Assembly (NCBI GenBank): GCA_001936135.1
Contig: CP012814.1
Location: forward strand, 744,001-808,000
DNA from: Saccharomycopsis fibuligera x Saccharomycopsis cf. fibuligera
Taxonomy: Eukaryota > Ascomycota > Saccharomycetes > Ascoideales > Saccharomycopsidaceae
Length of the DNA stretch: 64,000 nucleotides
Direction of reading: 5' to 3'
Position numbers and translations under genes: made by a program. Shown here one piece after another: positions 40,439 to 51,124 of the stretch. Below the pieces are notes generated by a model. That model was not told where the DNA came from, ran no database searches, and saw only the letters and a list, made by a program, of their open reading frames with translations. How positions within the stretch are numbered: the first letter of the stretch is position 1; the number at the start of each line of letters is the position of its first letter.

Positions 40439-41158
40439 ATTTGATGTGGAGGATTTTATCCCTTAAAAAAAAGCACAACAATTCGTACAGCTTCGGCTAC
40501 AAATCTATCAATTCAAGTTCCGATTTCTTCTTTTATTTTTTATTTTTATTTTGTTTCTTTAAATGCACACTGATGCTCTCCCGCCATGACTCCCGCAGCT
40601 TCAAGCATCTCTACGCTTTATCACGAAGATCTTTGCATAACTAAAATAAACCGAAAACAACCTGACAGTACAAACTATCCATTTATAATACTTTAGTAGA
40701 GCGTTTTTAATAAAAAATGTAACCGACCTGTAACCATACAAGTGCTTGAAGAATACTAAGGCCAACTATGTTCCAAAGTTTTGGAACGTTGCTGCCTCTT
40801 AACGCAAATCTTTGTCTCGTGTGCGGCTTCTGTTGACAGCGATCAACACTTATTGTTTTAATAGTCAAAAATGGAGCCAGAAATGGAGCCAAAACTAAAC
40901 CCATGCTTCTGTAGAATGAAAAGTCTTAATATATATTTCTTAAAGATTAGAATTCATAAAATTATGTATATAATTATGAAACAATTATACAAAGCAAGAA
41001 TAACAGTAGACATTAATGATAACCATAAAAAGTTTTCCAAAACAAAAACAAAAACAAAAAAAAAAAAAAAAAGAACAACCGTGAGGCAACCACAAAAGAA
41101 AAGCACTGGGCAGAAAGCATTAAATAGCTTAGTGATTAAAAAGCTTTGATAACGACAC
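40439..41158. other. Intergenic NAT2 promoter / uricase 3' flank
   Basis: About 720 bases; small plus-strand frames start at 40441 and 40871 but show no protein features I trust. It holds an A-run near 41055-41072. Confidence 0.5.
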
Positions 41159-42061
41159 CTAGAGTTTAGCTTTAGCTTCTCTAACGACAGTACACTTGAT
41201 CAACCCATTTGGATGTGGAGATGGGTAGAAAAGTTCATTATCGTTACTCAAACCTTTCCAAGACAAATCAATGACAAAGTAGTGCTTATTTGGTAAAGAA
41301 TAAGAAACAGACTCAACCAATGAAGCTTGCTTCAAAATTTCGGTACCCATGTCATACATAGTAGCTTGAACAGAAGGAGAATTTTGCAAAGCAAACAAAT
41401 CCAAAGTGATTTTTCTAGCAACGTTAAAAGTGACATCAAAGAGACCTTGATCAGCTTTTTCATTAACGTTCAAAGGGGTGACTTTCTTGGTATCCCAGCT
41501 CCAGGAAGAGTCAACATCAGTAGACAAGATTCTATCCTTTGTCGGCTTCAAAGTGGTGAAGTCACATTGATTATAACCGTAAAACATAGAATTGGTGGAC
41601 TTTAACACTGTCAAGTCTTTCAAACCAGATAAGAGCTTGAAGTCACCGTCTCTAGATTGGTGAGCTTTGGTGATTCTAAGTTCAGTGCCGCCTTTGACAA
41701 AGGAGTGGTCATGTAATTTACCATTGACTTCATATTTCTTCCATGGCAACTGCTCAATAGAAACATCAACGCCAGAAACATGAGCATATTTTTGTAAGAA
41801 GTGGGAAGTCAAGTTGGCGGCAAATCTTTCTATTGGCCAAACTTTTTGGGTCTTGCCGAGCACCAAGATGGTATTTTTCACAGTGTCGGTTGGAACAATT
41901 GGAGAGTTGTCGGCTTTGGTGTAACTGACGTCGAAGTTACCAGTCAAGAGAACACAAACAGTAACTTCAATGATCTCGTGAACTTTTGGGTTGTGTGGGT
42001 CTTTTCTAACCTTCAAGAATTTGACGTTGTCCTTACCATAGGTGGAGTTTTGCAAAGCCAT
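41159..42061 (-). CDS. Urate oxidase (uricase), peroxisomal
   Basis: Oxidises urate to 5-hydroxyisourate in peroxisomes, the first step of urate use as nitrogen source. The 300 aa from the ATG at 42061 (MALQNSTYGKDNVKFLKV) have the standard length; the longer upstream frame is not needed. Visible catalytic residues are the Lys of YGKDN, the Thr of VPTDTVKNT and the His of LPNKHYFVIDLSW. The C-terminus AKAKL ends in AKL, a peroxisomal PTS1 variant. S. cerevisiae has no uricase, so this is a lineage clue. No adjacent purine-degradation genes; the neighbour MDM10 is unrelated. Confidence 0.95.
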   Translation of the reverse strand: MALQNSTYGKDNVKFLKVRKDPHNPKVHEIIEVTVCVLLTGNFDVSYTKADNSPIVPTDTVKNTILVLGKTQKVWPIERFAANLTSHFLQKYAHVSGVDVSIEQLPWKKYEVNGKLHDHSFVKGGTELRITKAHQSRDGDFKLLSGLKDLTVLKSTNSMFYGYNQCDFTTLKPTKDRILSTDVDSSWSWDTKKVTPLNVNEKADQGLFDVTFNVARKITLDLFALQNSPSVQATMYDMGTEILKQASLVESVSYSLPNKHYFVIDLSWKGLSNDNELFYPSPHPNGLIKCTVVREAKAKL

Positions 42062-42466
42062 TGTGAGATGTGGAGAGTGTATGAAATTTGTAAGAAGAGC
42101 TGGAAGAATATGCTTGTGAGCAGTGAAAGTCAGTGGGAATATTAACAATAGAGATAAGGGTGATATTAATGATGACAATAACAATATTAGTAGGAATAAC
42201 GATCTATTCTACTTACTCAGAGAAATAGGAATTTTGGTGGTATTTATACTTGAAAGGAGCGAAATCACTCGGGAAGCCGTTTGCTGCTGGCTGATAATGC
42301 CTCCATCACATGATATTCGCATCGGGCAAGATTTCAGTTTTGTTTTCTGGGGCGCCGAGTGAGCTCACTACAATAAAGACAACATCAACCCAGATAACCA
42401 CAAAGCAGCCAACCACAGCAAAGACGTCAAAATAAGGTGATATTGAAGCTTCCCCAAGCACCGGCT
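42062..42466. promoter_or_regulatory. Divergent promoter uricase / MDM10
   Basis: About 405 bases shared by both start codons. No gene supported. Confidence 0.5.
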
Positions 42467-44044
42467 ATGTACGACTACATGGACTATATCGTCAAGTGTT
42501 TCAATGTCATCAACAGCTGGGATGAGAGCAACTTGTACCCTGCAGTGATTGCCACTCCCAAATCGATTCTTGACTTTTCATTGCCCAATTCAATCTCAGT
42601 TGACATCAACAAGAAATCCTCAGATTTTTCCACCAATTCTCTCACTCTTTCCAACTATGGCTCCATTAATGGCTCAATCTCATACTTGTACTCATCTAGC
42701 AACTTGAAGAATGTTTTTTCCTCTGCCAATATATCCTTACAGGATGCAGTTAATACTTACCAGTTTGTCGACTCGCTTTCTGTATCGAGCCACAATCAAT
42801 TGCTCGCTAATAGTAATAGAACAACCACAGGCTCCACTACAACCAACAATAATGCATTGCTTTATGGTAAATTGAACTTTCCTAGTAATATACTAGAAGC
42901 ATTGATTATAAAAAACTTTGACCAGCATACCAGATTGCTCGTTAAGTGTCTCAGCACAAACTCAAACTTTATCAAAAACCACGGGATCTTGACAGTATAT
43001 TATCAAAAAAATTATCCTAAAATGTCCAATGAATTTATTTATTCATCTAATGAAGGCTTAATTGGGTTTAGGAACTTGTTTAATGTCAATTTAAACTCTC
43101 TCAGTGATGCCACTTTCGCATCATCCTTCAATAATAACAATAATAATGATAGTTCTGCGTTTCCAAATTCATCAACATATGGCAATTTTAACAGCAACAC
43201 TCAAGGATTTGGAAATCTGTCAAGTAGCAACAAGGTTTTCTATGATAACTCCAAATTATCCATCGGTACAGAAATTTGGTACGGAATCTTAAACATGACC
43301 CCCGGCTTTTCAAACTCTGTGCGGTATTCTACTTATTCAACCTACTCTGGCAAACCGTTAACCATAACATTATCATTAAATCCCTTAATTGGGTTATTAT
43401 CATCTACATATACAGTGAAAACATCACTTAATAGTACTTTTTGTTCCAAATACGATTTTAATATTTATTCATATGAGAGTAATCTTTCATTAGGTTGTGA
43501 ATTATGGAATTTCAACGGAAATTTGAATGAAGAAATTGAACGATTATTGGCATTGAATAACAAATACAACAAAAGTTTTAAAAAACTAATTAAAAGGGGA
43601 AATGCAGATGTTGTTAGTGAGCGCGGAGCATCAATGTCCAAAAACCAGTATTCCGACGTTTATAATAATCCTCATTCTCATCATCCTCTCAATAATAATA
43701 ATCAGCACAAATTCCATAATTTTCATAGAAATGATAACGTTCCAAAACCAGTTGCGTCACAATCCAATATACAGCATCAACAACCACATCATGGCTCAAC
43801 TACCACCAATATAGAAAAGTTCAAAGACTTGTACAAGAGCATAAATTATTCAAGTATTGTGAAACTTTCCACCAGCACCAATGACAAAAATTTAAAAGTT
43901 TTATGGGAGGGCAAATATAAGGGTTTTTTGGTTGAACTTGGTTGTAATGTTACTCCATTTAATAATAGTATGGAAAATTTAAGAGATGTCAGTTATATTC
44001 CTAATGTTAGCAAGTTTGGTATTTCGTTACAGTACAATTCATGA
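42467..44044 (+). CDS. MDM10: Mitochondrial outer-membrane beta-barrel protein
   Basis: Component of the ER-mitochondria tether ERMES and of the SAM complex, needed for lipid exchange and beta-barrel assembly. The start at 42467 (MYDYMDYIVKCFNVI) aligns with the family N-terminus; the longer frame opens at GTG. The 525 aa contain TPKSILDFSLPNSISVDINK and SINGSISYLYSS, typical for MDM10, and alternating amphipathic strands throughout. The tail FGISLQYNS ends in the beta-signal-like pattern. Asn/His-rich insertions (about residues 215-255 and 395-435) lengthen loops. Confidence 0.92.
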   Translation: MYDYMDYIVKCFNVINSWDESNLYPAVIATPKSILDFSLPNSISVDINKKSSDFSTNSLTLSNYGSINGSISYLYSSSNLKNVFSSANISLQDAVNTYQFVDSLSVSSHNQLLANSNRTTTGSTTTNNNALLYGKLNFPSNILEALIIKNFDQHTRLLVKCLSTNSNFIKNHGILTVYYQKNYPKMSNEFIYSSNEGLIGFRNLFNVNLNSLSDATFASSFNNNNNNDSSAFPNSSTYGNFNSNTQGFGNLSSSNKVFYDNSKLSIGTEIWYGILNMTPGFSNSVRYSTYSTYSGKPLTITLSLNPLIGLLSSTYTVKTSLNSTFCSKYDFNIYSYESNLSLGCELWNFNGNLNEEIERLLALNNKYNKSFKKLIKRGNADVVSERGASMSKNQYSDVYNNPHSHHPLNNNNQHKFHNFHRNDNVPKPVASQSNIQHQQPHHGSTTTNIEKFKDLYKSINYSSIVKLSTSTNDKNLKVLWEGKYKGFLVELGCNVTPFNNSMENLRDVSYIPNVSKFGISLQYNS

Positions 44045-44264
44045 GTAATTGTTCACCTGGTTCTATGCTTTGTTTATACTACTATATTCAAAGTTTTAAC
44101 CATCACCTGTATTATAGGAAACTCAGCTTAGCCGAAGCTGATAATAAAAGTTACGTTCAATTTATGTTATGGCATGAAATATATGCAATACAAAATTTTT
44201 ACCTGTAAGAAATGCTAACACAAAAAAATTTATATTAATGCCATATATGTTTCATTAAGCATAA

Positions 44265-45734
44265 TTAAAAGAAATCATCAAAATCACCATCCTCACTAGC
44301 TCTAATTAACTCCATCTCTTGCTCATATTCAGAGATATCTTTGTTATTGAAACGATTCTTGGTTTCTGGATAATTCATTTCCTTAACAAAAGACTTTTTG
44401 ATACTATTTATAGCTTCAATTCTCTTGTTAAATTCGAATGCAGGAATGTCAGAATCATAAATGTTCAAAAACTCCTTGGATTTCATGTATGAGTTTTCAT
44501 TATCCAAACTAGCTTCAATAATATGATCCTTAATCAATTTGTTCAAAATGTATTCAGTGCTGATTTCAGAATCCATTTTCAATTTGATGCAAATGTCCTT
44601 GATGGAAATTTTCTTATAACATAAAGATATTGATCTGATACCAGCTTTGATAACGTTCTTTCTTAATCTCAAAATCAATGCATATGTTTTATCTTTCACA
44701 AAAACATTGTTAAATTTTTCCAAGCTTTGATTGAACAAACTTAAGTCCCCAAGTCTAACAGCTTTGGTAATTTCCATATATGGTTTTAATGATTTGTGAC
44801 AATTTACATCGGTAAAAATCTTTAAGTCTGGAATATCACCCATCAACAATTCAATAATAATCTTCAATTTATTAGCATTAATTAAAAATCCCTTGATGTA
44901 TTTTGACTGAGGTGCTTTTCTTATAGAATTGATAATGTAGTTCAATGCAGTAGTATAGTTTAATTGAATAGCATTAATTTTGGACAAGTAGTAGTAGTAT
45001 CTTGCATACAAGTTGTTACCGCAGTTTTCTGGAAATTCAACTTTTGAGACAAAATTGATAGCTTGGGTAATATCATTGGTCAACGCATAATTTCTAAGAA
45101 GCAAAGTGATGATGGAAGCTGTAGTTTCATCATCATGCTTCAAAGTAGCAGTTCTCAATGATAAAAGCAAGCTACGTCTGATATCAACCAAATTATCAAA
45201 TGTTTCAACCTGACCATTTTTAGTAGCGTTTTTTTTGATATCCAACAATTCAGCAGTTCTTTGAATGTAAAACCAGATCTTGGCTTGCAAGTAATCCAAA
45301 GATCTCTTATCGTAAGATTTTAACAACTCAATAATTTTGACATTGAGCTTCTGAGACTCATTCAATTTGTTGTTGTCATGAAGGTAAAGTTGCAATAACA
45401 AGTGAATGAACAAGTCAGCTTCCGGTGTTAATTTGGTTGATGCTGCTGTGGCGTTTTTCTTGTCATTATTGTTTGGCTGGTAAGAGGTGGCGCCAAAGAA
45501 TTTGAGCAAATATGGCTTTTGGAAATCTGAATCCTTGTAATATTTGTTAATAAAAATGGCAAGAATATCGCTTGCCAATTTCTTTCTAAGAGGTGGCAAT
45601 TCCCTTAACACTTTCAATATTAATTTGGAATCAGAATTGTTGGATGCAGTTTGAATTATTTCAAACTTTTCATTAAATTCTTGCAATGTCAAGTCATCTT
45701 CAACAGATGCGTCCACGAGCTCAATGTCACTCAT
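44265..45734 (-). CDS. RPN3: 26S proteasome regulatory lid subunit, PCI protein
   Basis: Non-ATPase lid subunit that holds the lid together. The 489 aa show the Rpn3 segments YYYYLSKINAIQLNYTTALN, IRKAPQSKYIKGFLINANK, IIELLMGDIPDLKIF and LKPYMEITKAVRLGDL. The C-terminal PCI winged helix reads VIKAGIRSISLCYKKISIKD and FLNIYDSDIPAFEFNKRIE, and the tail is acidic (EDGDFDDFF). It matches RPN3 over its length. Confidence 0.94.
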   Translation of the reverse strand: MSDIELVDASVEDDLTLQEFNEKFEIIQTASNNSDSKLILKVLRELPPLRKKLASDILAIFINKYYKDSDFQKPYLLKFFGATSYQPNNNDKKNATAASTKLTPEADLFIHLLLQLYLHDNNKLNESQKLNVKIIELLKSYDKRSLDYLQAKIWFYIQRTAELLDIKKNATKNGQVETFDNLVDIRRSLLLSLRTATLKHDDETTASIITLLLRNYALTNDITQAINFVSKVEFPENCGNNLYARYYYYLSKINAIQLNYTTALNYIINSIRKAPQSKYIKGFLINANKLKIIIELLMGDIPDLKIFTDVNCHKSLKPYMEITKAVRLGDLSLFNQSLEKFNNVFVKDKTYALILRLRKNVIKAGIRSISLCYKKISIKDICIKLKMDSEISTEYILNKLIKDHIIEASLDNENSYMKSKEFLNIYDSDIPAFEFNKRIEAINSIKKSFVKEMNYPETKNRFNNKDISEYEQEMELIRASEDGDFDDFF

Positions 45735-46388
45735 TATTGTTGTATATTGATGAATATATTGGCCAATTAATTTCTCTTGGGAAAGAAGCGTAAATTATTA
45801 ACTAATTGCTCTTTTCTGAATTGATTAATTAGTTCTAAATAATAGCAACAACAACTAGCAGAAATACTCTTCGCCAGCAATATGTCGCCTCAGTATTACT
45901 GATGTCTTGCCACCGTTGATTATTGGGAATCCAAAGGAAAAACAAAATGCTTTGCACTTCACAATCCAAAGCGGCTCAAATCATTACCCGACAGATGCAC
46001 AATGTTACCACCGCATTATATATAGTGAAAACAGAGAGTGAGCCTCAGCATATATTAGAAAAATTTCATTACCTGTCTATTCAAACCTGTCAACATTAAG
46101 TGTATGTTTGTTCTTCTCAAAACTAAAGGAATAGAATTTGACTCAATTACAGCCAACAGAAAAAAAAGCATCAGCCAGAAACGGATACGTGCTGTTGACT
46201 ATAATTGAGCAAGAACGTCTACTATTCAATGTACCGCAATTCATACAGATTAAAGAACACACATAGCTCAGATTGTTCAATCTACCTTGTATTGCGGATC
46301 ACCAGTTAAGTAAAAAAACCTAACCTGGTGATATAATCTACAAATTAAATTAAATTTAGGAGGACTGCAAATGACGCTGTTTATTATT
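45735..46388. promoter_or_regulatory. RPN3 promoter and gene-free stretch
   Basis: No gene seen. It includes the PACE-like site at 45906-45914. Confidence 0.45.
45906..45914 (-). promoter_or_regulatory. PACE-like proteasome element
   Basis: On the minus strand the site reads GGTGGCAAG, eight of nine bases of the Rpn4 target GGTGGCAAA, about 175 bases upstream of the RPN3 ATG. Some Candida species prefer a variant site, so use by Rpn4 here is inferred. Confidence 0.5.
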
Positions 46389-46517
46389 CTATTTACTTTT
46401 GGACGTTATTTTGACTTTTCTCCTTTTGTACCCTACTCCTGGGGTATTCTTCATCGCTTCAATTGTTTTTTGATCCTTCCAAACGAATTTCATCATTGAT
46501 TTGGGATCAGAGATTTC
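46389..46517 (-). CDS. Candidate 3'-terminal coding exon of an unrecognised gene
   Basis: The minus strand shows a strong branch point TTACTAAC (46531-46538), an acceptor TTATAG at 46518, and then 42 open codons to a TAG. The peptide starts EISDPKSMMKFVWKDQ and ends in a Lys/Arg-rich tail (KRRKVKITSKSK). I do not recognise it. The matching 5' exon is unclear: the frame just upstream (ending VRIRDVVEK) has only a poor GTACCT donor. A 90-codon frame from the ATG at 47089 has a mitochondrial-looking start but only a GTATAC donor. Confidence 0.35.
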   Translation of the reverse strand, partial: EISDPKSMMKFVWKDQKTIEAMKNTPGVGYKRRKVKITSKSK

Positions 46518-47400
46518 CTATAAGTACCAAGTTAGTAACAAGGTGTGTTAATAGGTACCTTCTCCACAACATCCCGAATTCTCACTAGAGAGAACCGCTT
46601 CAAAGGAACCGTCTTGCGACAGCTCAACTAAGAGGGATATGTCAAAGGATAACAACTCATCATGAAAAGTAAAAAACTTTTGGAAGGATGAAGAAAGGAA
46701 AGAAGAAAAAAAAAAGAGGAATGGTAAAAGAAGTTGTAGGCAGAAAGAATTTTTTTGTATTTAAACCCTTTTTTTTGGTGGGTGAGCGCGAAACTGATTT
46801 ACCCGGGGTTATCCTCTCATTGGCGGGTAATTGGGGAAGATAATGTGTATACTTTCAACATGAAGAAGTAATGATAAACCAGGACTTTAACTGCATGCAT
46901 CGCAGCACTCGTAGCCCATGGTTTCAAGAATCTTTTCAGATTGAGCCATGAGGATTGCGAGTGTGAATGTGATTGAAATAGTCTGCTACCACCAATTTTA
47001 TACTCTGGTAATTTGCTATTGAGGACCATGTCCAACTTTGGTCTAATGATTTTCGACGACTTTGAGGCAAAGTTAGAGACAAGCCTCATAGGGCTACTTC
47101 CCGAAACCCGCAGCTATTGTGTGTGTCTAATGTTTAATAGCGGCGCAGCCAATGATAAAAATTGCTTACCATCACATAAATTACTTTATTCAAAGCAGTC
47201 TTTAGGTCAGCGCTTCAACCAACTGTGCACAAAGTACATCGTTCAAATAAAAAGGGTGCGAAATGAAGTAGAATGGCCAAAACATAGAAAATTAAAGAAC
47301 TATTAGACCCCATAAAATCCATTTAATTTGTGGGTTACCCCCATATACACTATACTCTCATAGCTAAGCATAGACACTTAAAACAATTTTAGCATCCGCC
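46518..47400. other. Gene-free stretch before tRNA-Pro
   Basis: No supported complete gene; see the candidate exon at 46389-46517 and the frame at 46817-47089. Confidence 0.4.
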
Positions 47401-47507
47401 GGCCGCATGGTCTAGAGGTATGATTCTCGCTTTGGGTAGCGAGCTCAGGTCCACCTGAGCTTATACGAGCATGTGAGAGGTCCAGGGTTCAATTCCCTGT
47501 GTGGCCC
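47401..47507 (+). tRNA. tRNA-Pro (TGG) with intron
   Basis: The acceptor stem GGCCGCA pairs with TGTGGCC. Box A reads TCTAGAGGTATGA, the anticodon loop is TTTGGG with TGG, and the T-arm is CAGGGTTCAATTCCCTG. A 35-base intron sits one base after the anticodon (about 47437-47471) and can form a hairpin through CTCAGG/CCTGAG. Mature length is 72. Confidence 0.95.
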
Positions 47508-48047
47508 GGATAATTTTTTTGTTTTATATTTTTGAGTATTGCAAACTTTTTGTATCTCTATGTAGTTTTAAATCACTTATTTACAAATAATAATCTTGCG
47601 TATGTGGAAAAAAAAAGAAAACAAAAATAATGGAAAAGACATAGATTCTTACGCACGTGAAAACTACACTGATTGATCAACAGGAACAAAAGGCTGCCTG
47701 CGACTTGCAGAAACGTTAAAAATACAAGACTGATGCATTGAGTGAAGATTGAGGAACACTAGGATATTGTCTATGGAATATGAGTGGCTAAAAATAAACT
47801 AAAAAATAATGATGGATATGCTGAACAGTAGGAACGAAAAAAAAAAAAAAAGAAACAAAAAAAAAAAACAGGAACAGATGCAGAAGAGACCAAGTTTCCT
47901 TCATACTTTATTTTTCTCTGAAATCAAAAAGCACTTTTTGTTTAATCAAAAATGGAACAAGAAAAACAAGCAAGCAAGCACCTGCAACAATGATTGATTT
48001 TCTGTAATCAAAAAAAGTAGACAGCAAGAATATACCAGTGGTGAATC
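47508..48047. other. Intergenic tRNA-Pro / DAS2 3' flank
   Basis: No gene seen; several A-runs of 7-14 bases. The T-run right after the tRNA (47514-47520) fits a Pol III terminator. Confidence 0.5.
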
Positions 48048-49550
48048 TCAAGTCAAATCGTAAAATCTCCCACGTTGATCAGTGAACTCCTCCCCTTTGA
48101 TATTCAACTTAGAAAGTCCGCTAACTCCCAAATTTTCCAAAGTTGCAGCAGCAGCATCAGCAGCAGCAGCCTTACTTTGATCCTCTTTGGAGCTTTCATC
48201 GTCGCCATCTGACCCAGATTCGTTGACGTTGATTGGAGTGGCGCTGCCAGCGCTATCGAGGCCAGTAACAGTAACATTGGCACTGTCATTGGTATTGTCA
48301 TTGACGTTGGCCTTAGCAGCACCAACGTTCGAAGAATGACGATAGTTGTCAACAATGGTAGTGCTTAAAATTTCCTTAGTATTGTCCCTGTCACGGTATG
48401 GAGCTAAACATATTTCCTTTTCTGGTCGTGAATGGTTATCTATGACCTTTGCAATAGTGTGAGCATTGTGAGTATGTCTTTTTGCAGCTTTGACTCGTTG
48501 GGCGATTAATGGGACAATACCGTCACATATCAATGAAATGCCGATGCTTTCTGCGCCTCTTGGAAGGATTGTGTCGGCGTTTTCTTTTGTCTTTGAGATA
48601 AGTTAGTAAAGGGTTTGATTAATGATTTTTTTTTCCCCTGTTTGAAAAAAGAAAAAAAAAAAAAAAAATTGCACAAGTTGAATGCAACCAAGCTAATAAG
48701 AAAATACATACTGGAAAGATAAATTCGCTGAATTCAGGTCTAGCATAATTCATGTACTGGTCAATGACCTCTTCCAAAGGAAGTTTATTTTCCACAGTAT
48801 CCCTTTGCACTAAATAGAGCAGCGTTAGTATTATGAGCTCGTAATTAGAAGAAAAGACAAAGACAAATACACAAGCGTTTAAATCAACGCATTTGAAAGC
48901 AAAAACGTACCCCAACGAACCAATCGTGTGTCAGCATCGCCATCGACGAAAACTTTCATTAAAGCTAACTTATTCAACTCCCTGTCGTACAATGCATACA
49001 AGCCATGGACCAAGAAAATTGGATATTTAGTCTCGCCATTGCCATTGCCAGTAGCAATATTATCGCCATTAGTGTTGCTATTTTCATCGTTGATTTTAGT
49101 GGCTTGACGATACAAGACACTATCTTTGTTGAGAAGGTCTTCTCTTAATTTTTTGAAGTTGAATCTACTAGGCAACGGAATAGTTTTGTTTTTATTTTTG
49201 ATTTGCTCAGTTTGCTCATTATTATTGCTATGGTTGGCAGCAGAAGGAGGAGGACTAGGAGTAATGATGCTTGGAATTGCTGGCTTTGCTTTAGACTTCA
49301 AGCTCACTTGGCTGGGCTGTTGTTGAGTTTGGCCAATAGATTTTGCATACGAAGTGCTCGAAGCAGATTGAGACTCAGTTAGCGGCTTGAATAAGTAATT
49401 GTTCATGTTGACTAAATGAATATTGACCAATTTTCTCAATGATGACGAAGCTTGAAGCTCTTTACTGAGAGCATGGCAAACGGTGGATTTCCCACTAGAA
49501 TGGCCACCGGCTACTAGTATTATAGCAGCATGATCTGTGTTTCTTGGCAT
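48048..49550 (-). CDS. DAS2: Uridine kinase-like P-loop protein, three exons
   Basis: Putative nucleoside kinase of the uridine kinase group. Exons are 48911-49550, 48712-48809 and 48048-48590, giving about 426 aa. The start at 49550 (MPRNTDHAAIILV) is the first ATG. Walker A is GGHSSGKST. Exon 1 ends VFVDGDADTRLVRW, exon 2 continues VQRDTVENKLPLEEVIDQYM, and exon 3 reads TKENADTILPRGAESIGISL, together the lid and substrate segments of DAS2. Donors are GTACGT and GTATGT and both branch points are TACTAAC. The second acceptor is an AAG. A Ser/Gln/Pro-rich insertion splits the kinase fold after the Walker motif, and the Ala/Asp-rich C-terminus is extra. Confidence 0.88.
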
Positions 49551-49690
49551 CAGGGTAGGTTTGGTTGTAGGAGCTGGCAGTTTAGTGTAATATTTTATCA
49601 CAGGGCTGTGTTTGACAGCAAATGGCTGGATAGTGGAGGAGGGATATGGTCTCGAAGGTACTCGCTATCTCCATCGTAAGTTCAAAGGAA

Positions 49691-49730
<40 letters not shown>

Positions 49731-50839
49731 TTGTGGGCTGCAGGAGAAGAGGAGAAAGAAAAAAAAATTGATTTTTGATCTGCTCGTAGAAACGCAACTT
49801 TTTAGCGTGTGTCATGTGCCAGGTTTGAGTGTTATCAGATATATCTGGGCACAGACAGCACGCTAATTGAGGTTTAGTATGGACAGGCGAAAGAGCTTAC
49901 TTTGAGATTATTCAGGCGCCATAGGATTGTACTAAATAGCAATGAGGCAGCAGTAGTTATAGCCGCTTTAAAAAAAAAAAAAAGAAAACAAGAAAACGTA
50001 AAAGCATCGATTCTTGTCCATATCCAAGGACGGAATATCTTTACAGAGGCGCAGCTAACACTCCTTATCGATTTACACCTGTAACAACAACAACAACAAC
50101 AAAAATGTTTGATAATTGCATTGTTACTCTGACAATTGGAGGAGTAGCTTGGTGGAGCTTGCTGGGATTAGCAATATTAGCATAATAGCATTGCCAATCG
50201 GCAAAGGGGTACGGGGACATGTTGAGTCTATAGACGTAGGCGCGGGCGGAGCCCGGAGTTGACAGGGCAGTGCAGTGGGTATTGTATACGATTATTGGCA
50301 TGCTACAATATTGCAAACCGTTATAAATTACACTTTGGTGTAGGAAAGTTTAAGACCCCCCGGAGGCCGGGAATAAGCTATGCATATACTATACTATATT
50401 GAATAGGCTTTATTGTTTCCGAATATGAAAGTATGGGTTCAGTCAGAGTTAGCGGTGCTCTTATGACCACTACAGTGTACTTGCGGAATATGCTGCTGGT
50501 GCCATTGGCTACAGCAAAAAAAAAAAAAAAACCAGATGGAAACATGCAATGAATGGCCTACTGAGCTTGCAAAGTTGTTTGCAAAGTAAACAAAGTAACA
50601 GTCATAAAAATTGATTCATAATATAGTCAGTAAGAGTAGTAAATAATAGGAATATGAAATGTAAAATGTAGAATGTAGAATAGCATTGCCGAGTAGTAAT
50701 AACCAAAAAAATCAAAAAAAATTAAAGTAAAAAAAATAAGGAAAACGTCATAAGAATTTGGGTCATAAAAGTGAAATAGTAGGAAACCACATCAAGCAGC
50801 ATCAAAGAAGCAAAATAATGAAAAGGCAGCGGACAGCGT
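49551..50839. other. Gene-free stretch, DAS2 promoter side
   Basis: About 1.3 kb. It holds a 46-base A-run (49693-49738), a CAA repeat (about 50084-50102), and a GC-richer part near 50235-50275 of unknown meaning. No gene supported. Confidence 0.5.
49693..49738. repeat. Homopolymer run A46
   Basis: The longest uninterrupted homopolymer in the window, about 145 bases upstream of the DAS2 ATG. Confidence 0.9.
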
Positions 50840-51124
50840 TTAGTGTTGGGAGTGGCCCGGGATATGGACTTCCTCTTCGTTGGCAGTAGACACAGTTGGA
50901 ACAAAAGTGCCATCACTGGCGGCATTATGTTGAAAATCAGCAGCATTGTAGTGGGTCATTGCTGGCGACACAAAAGTGGCCATGGATCTTTTAGCATTGA
51001 CCAAGTTTTGGGTTTTGTTGACGGCGATTTTCTTGGCCTGTTGTTTGCCCATGATTTTGGCAGTGGCTACTGGAATGTAGCATCTGGAAGCAGTAACGGT
51101 GGAGTTAACGATGAACTTGGACAT
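50840..51124 (-). CDS. Unknown small protein, possibly mitochondrial (94 aa)
   Basis: From the ATG at 51124 the frame encodes MSKFIVNSTVTASRCYIPVA, then a Lys-rich stretch (KIMGKQQAKKIAVNK) and a Ser/Thr/Ala/Asn-rich end with VHIPGHSQH. The first 48 residues have no acidic residue and many Lys/Arg, as in a mitochondrial presequence. I recognise no family. The open frame continues upstream to 51553, but that part is Leu/Ser-rich low complexity with no good start. Divergent to VMA21. Confidence 0.5.
   Translation of the reverse strand: MSKFIVNSTVTASRCYIPVATAKIMGKQQAKKIAVNKTQNLVNAKRSMATFVSPAMTHYNAADFQHNAASDGTFVPTVSTANEEEVHIPGHSQH

Noticed and set aside
41159-42184. Uricase with 41 extra N-terminal residues
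   Set aside because: The extension opens at a non-ATG codon and the conserved uricase start is the ATG at 42061.
46010-46330. Possible solo LTR upstream of tRNA-Pro
   Set aside because: Only AT-rich sequence near a tRNA; no terminal TG/CA pair or duplication could be shown.
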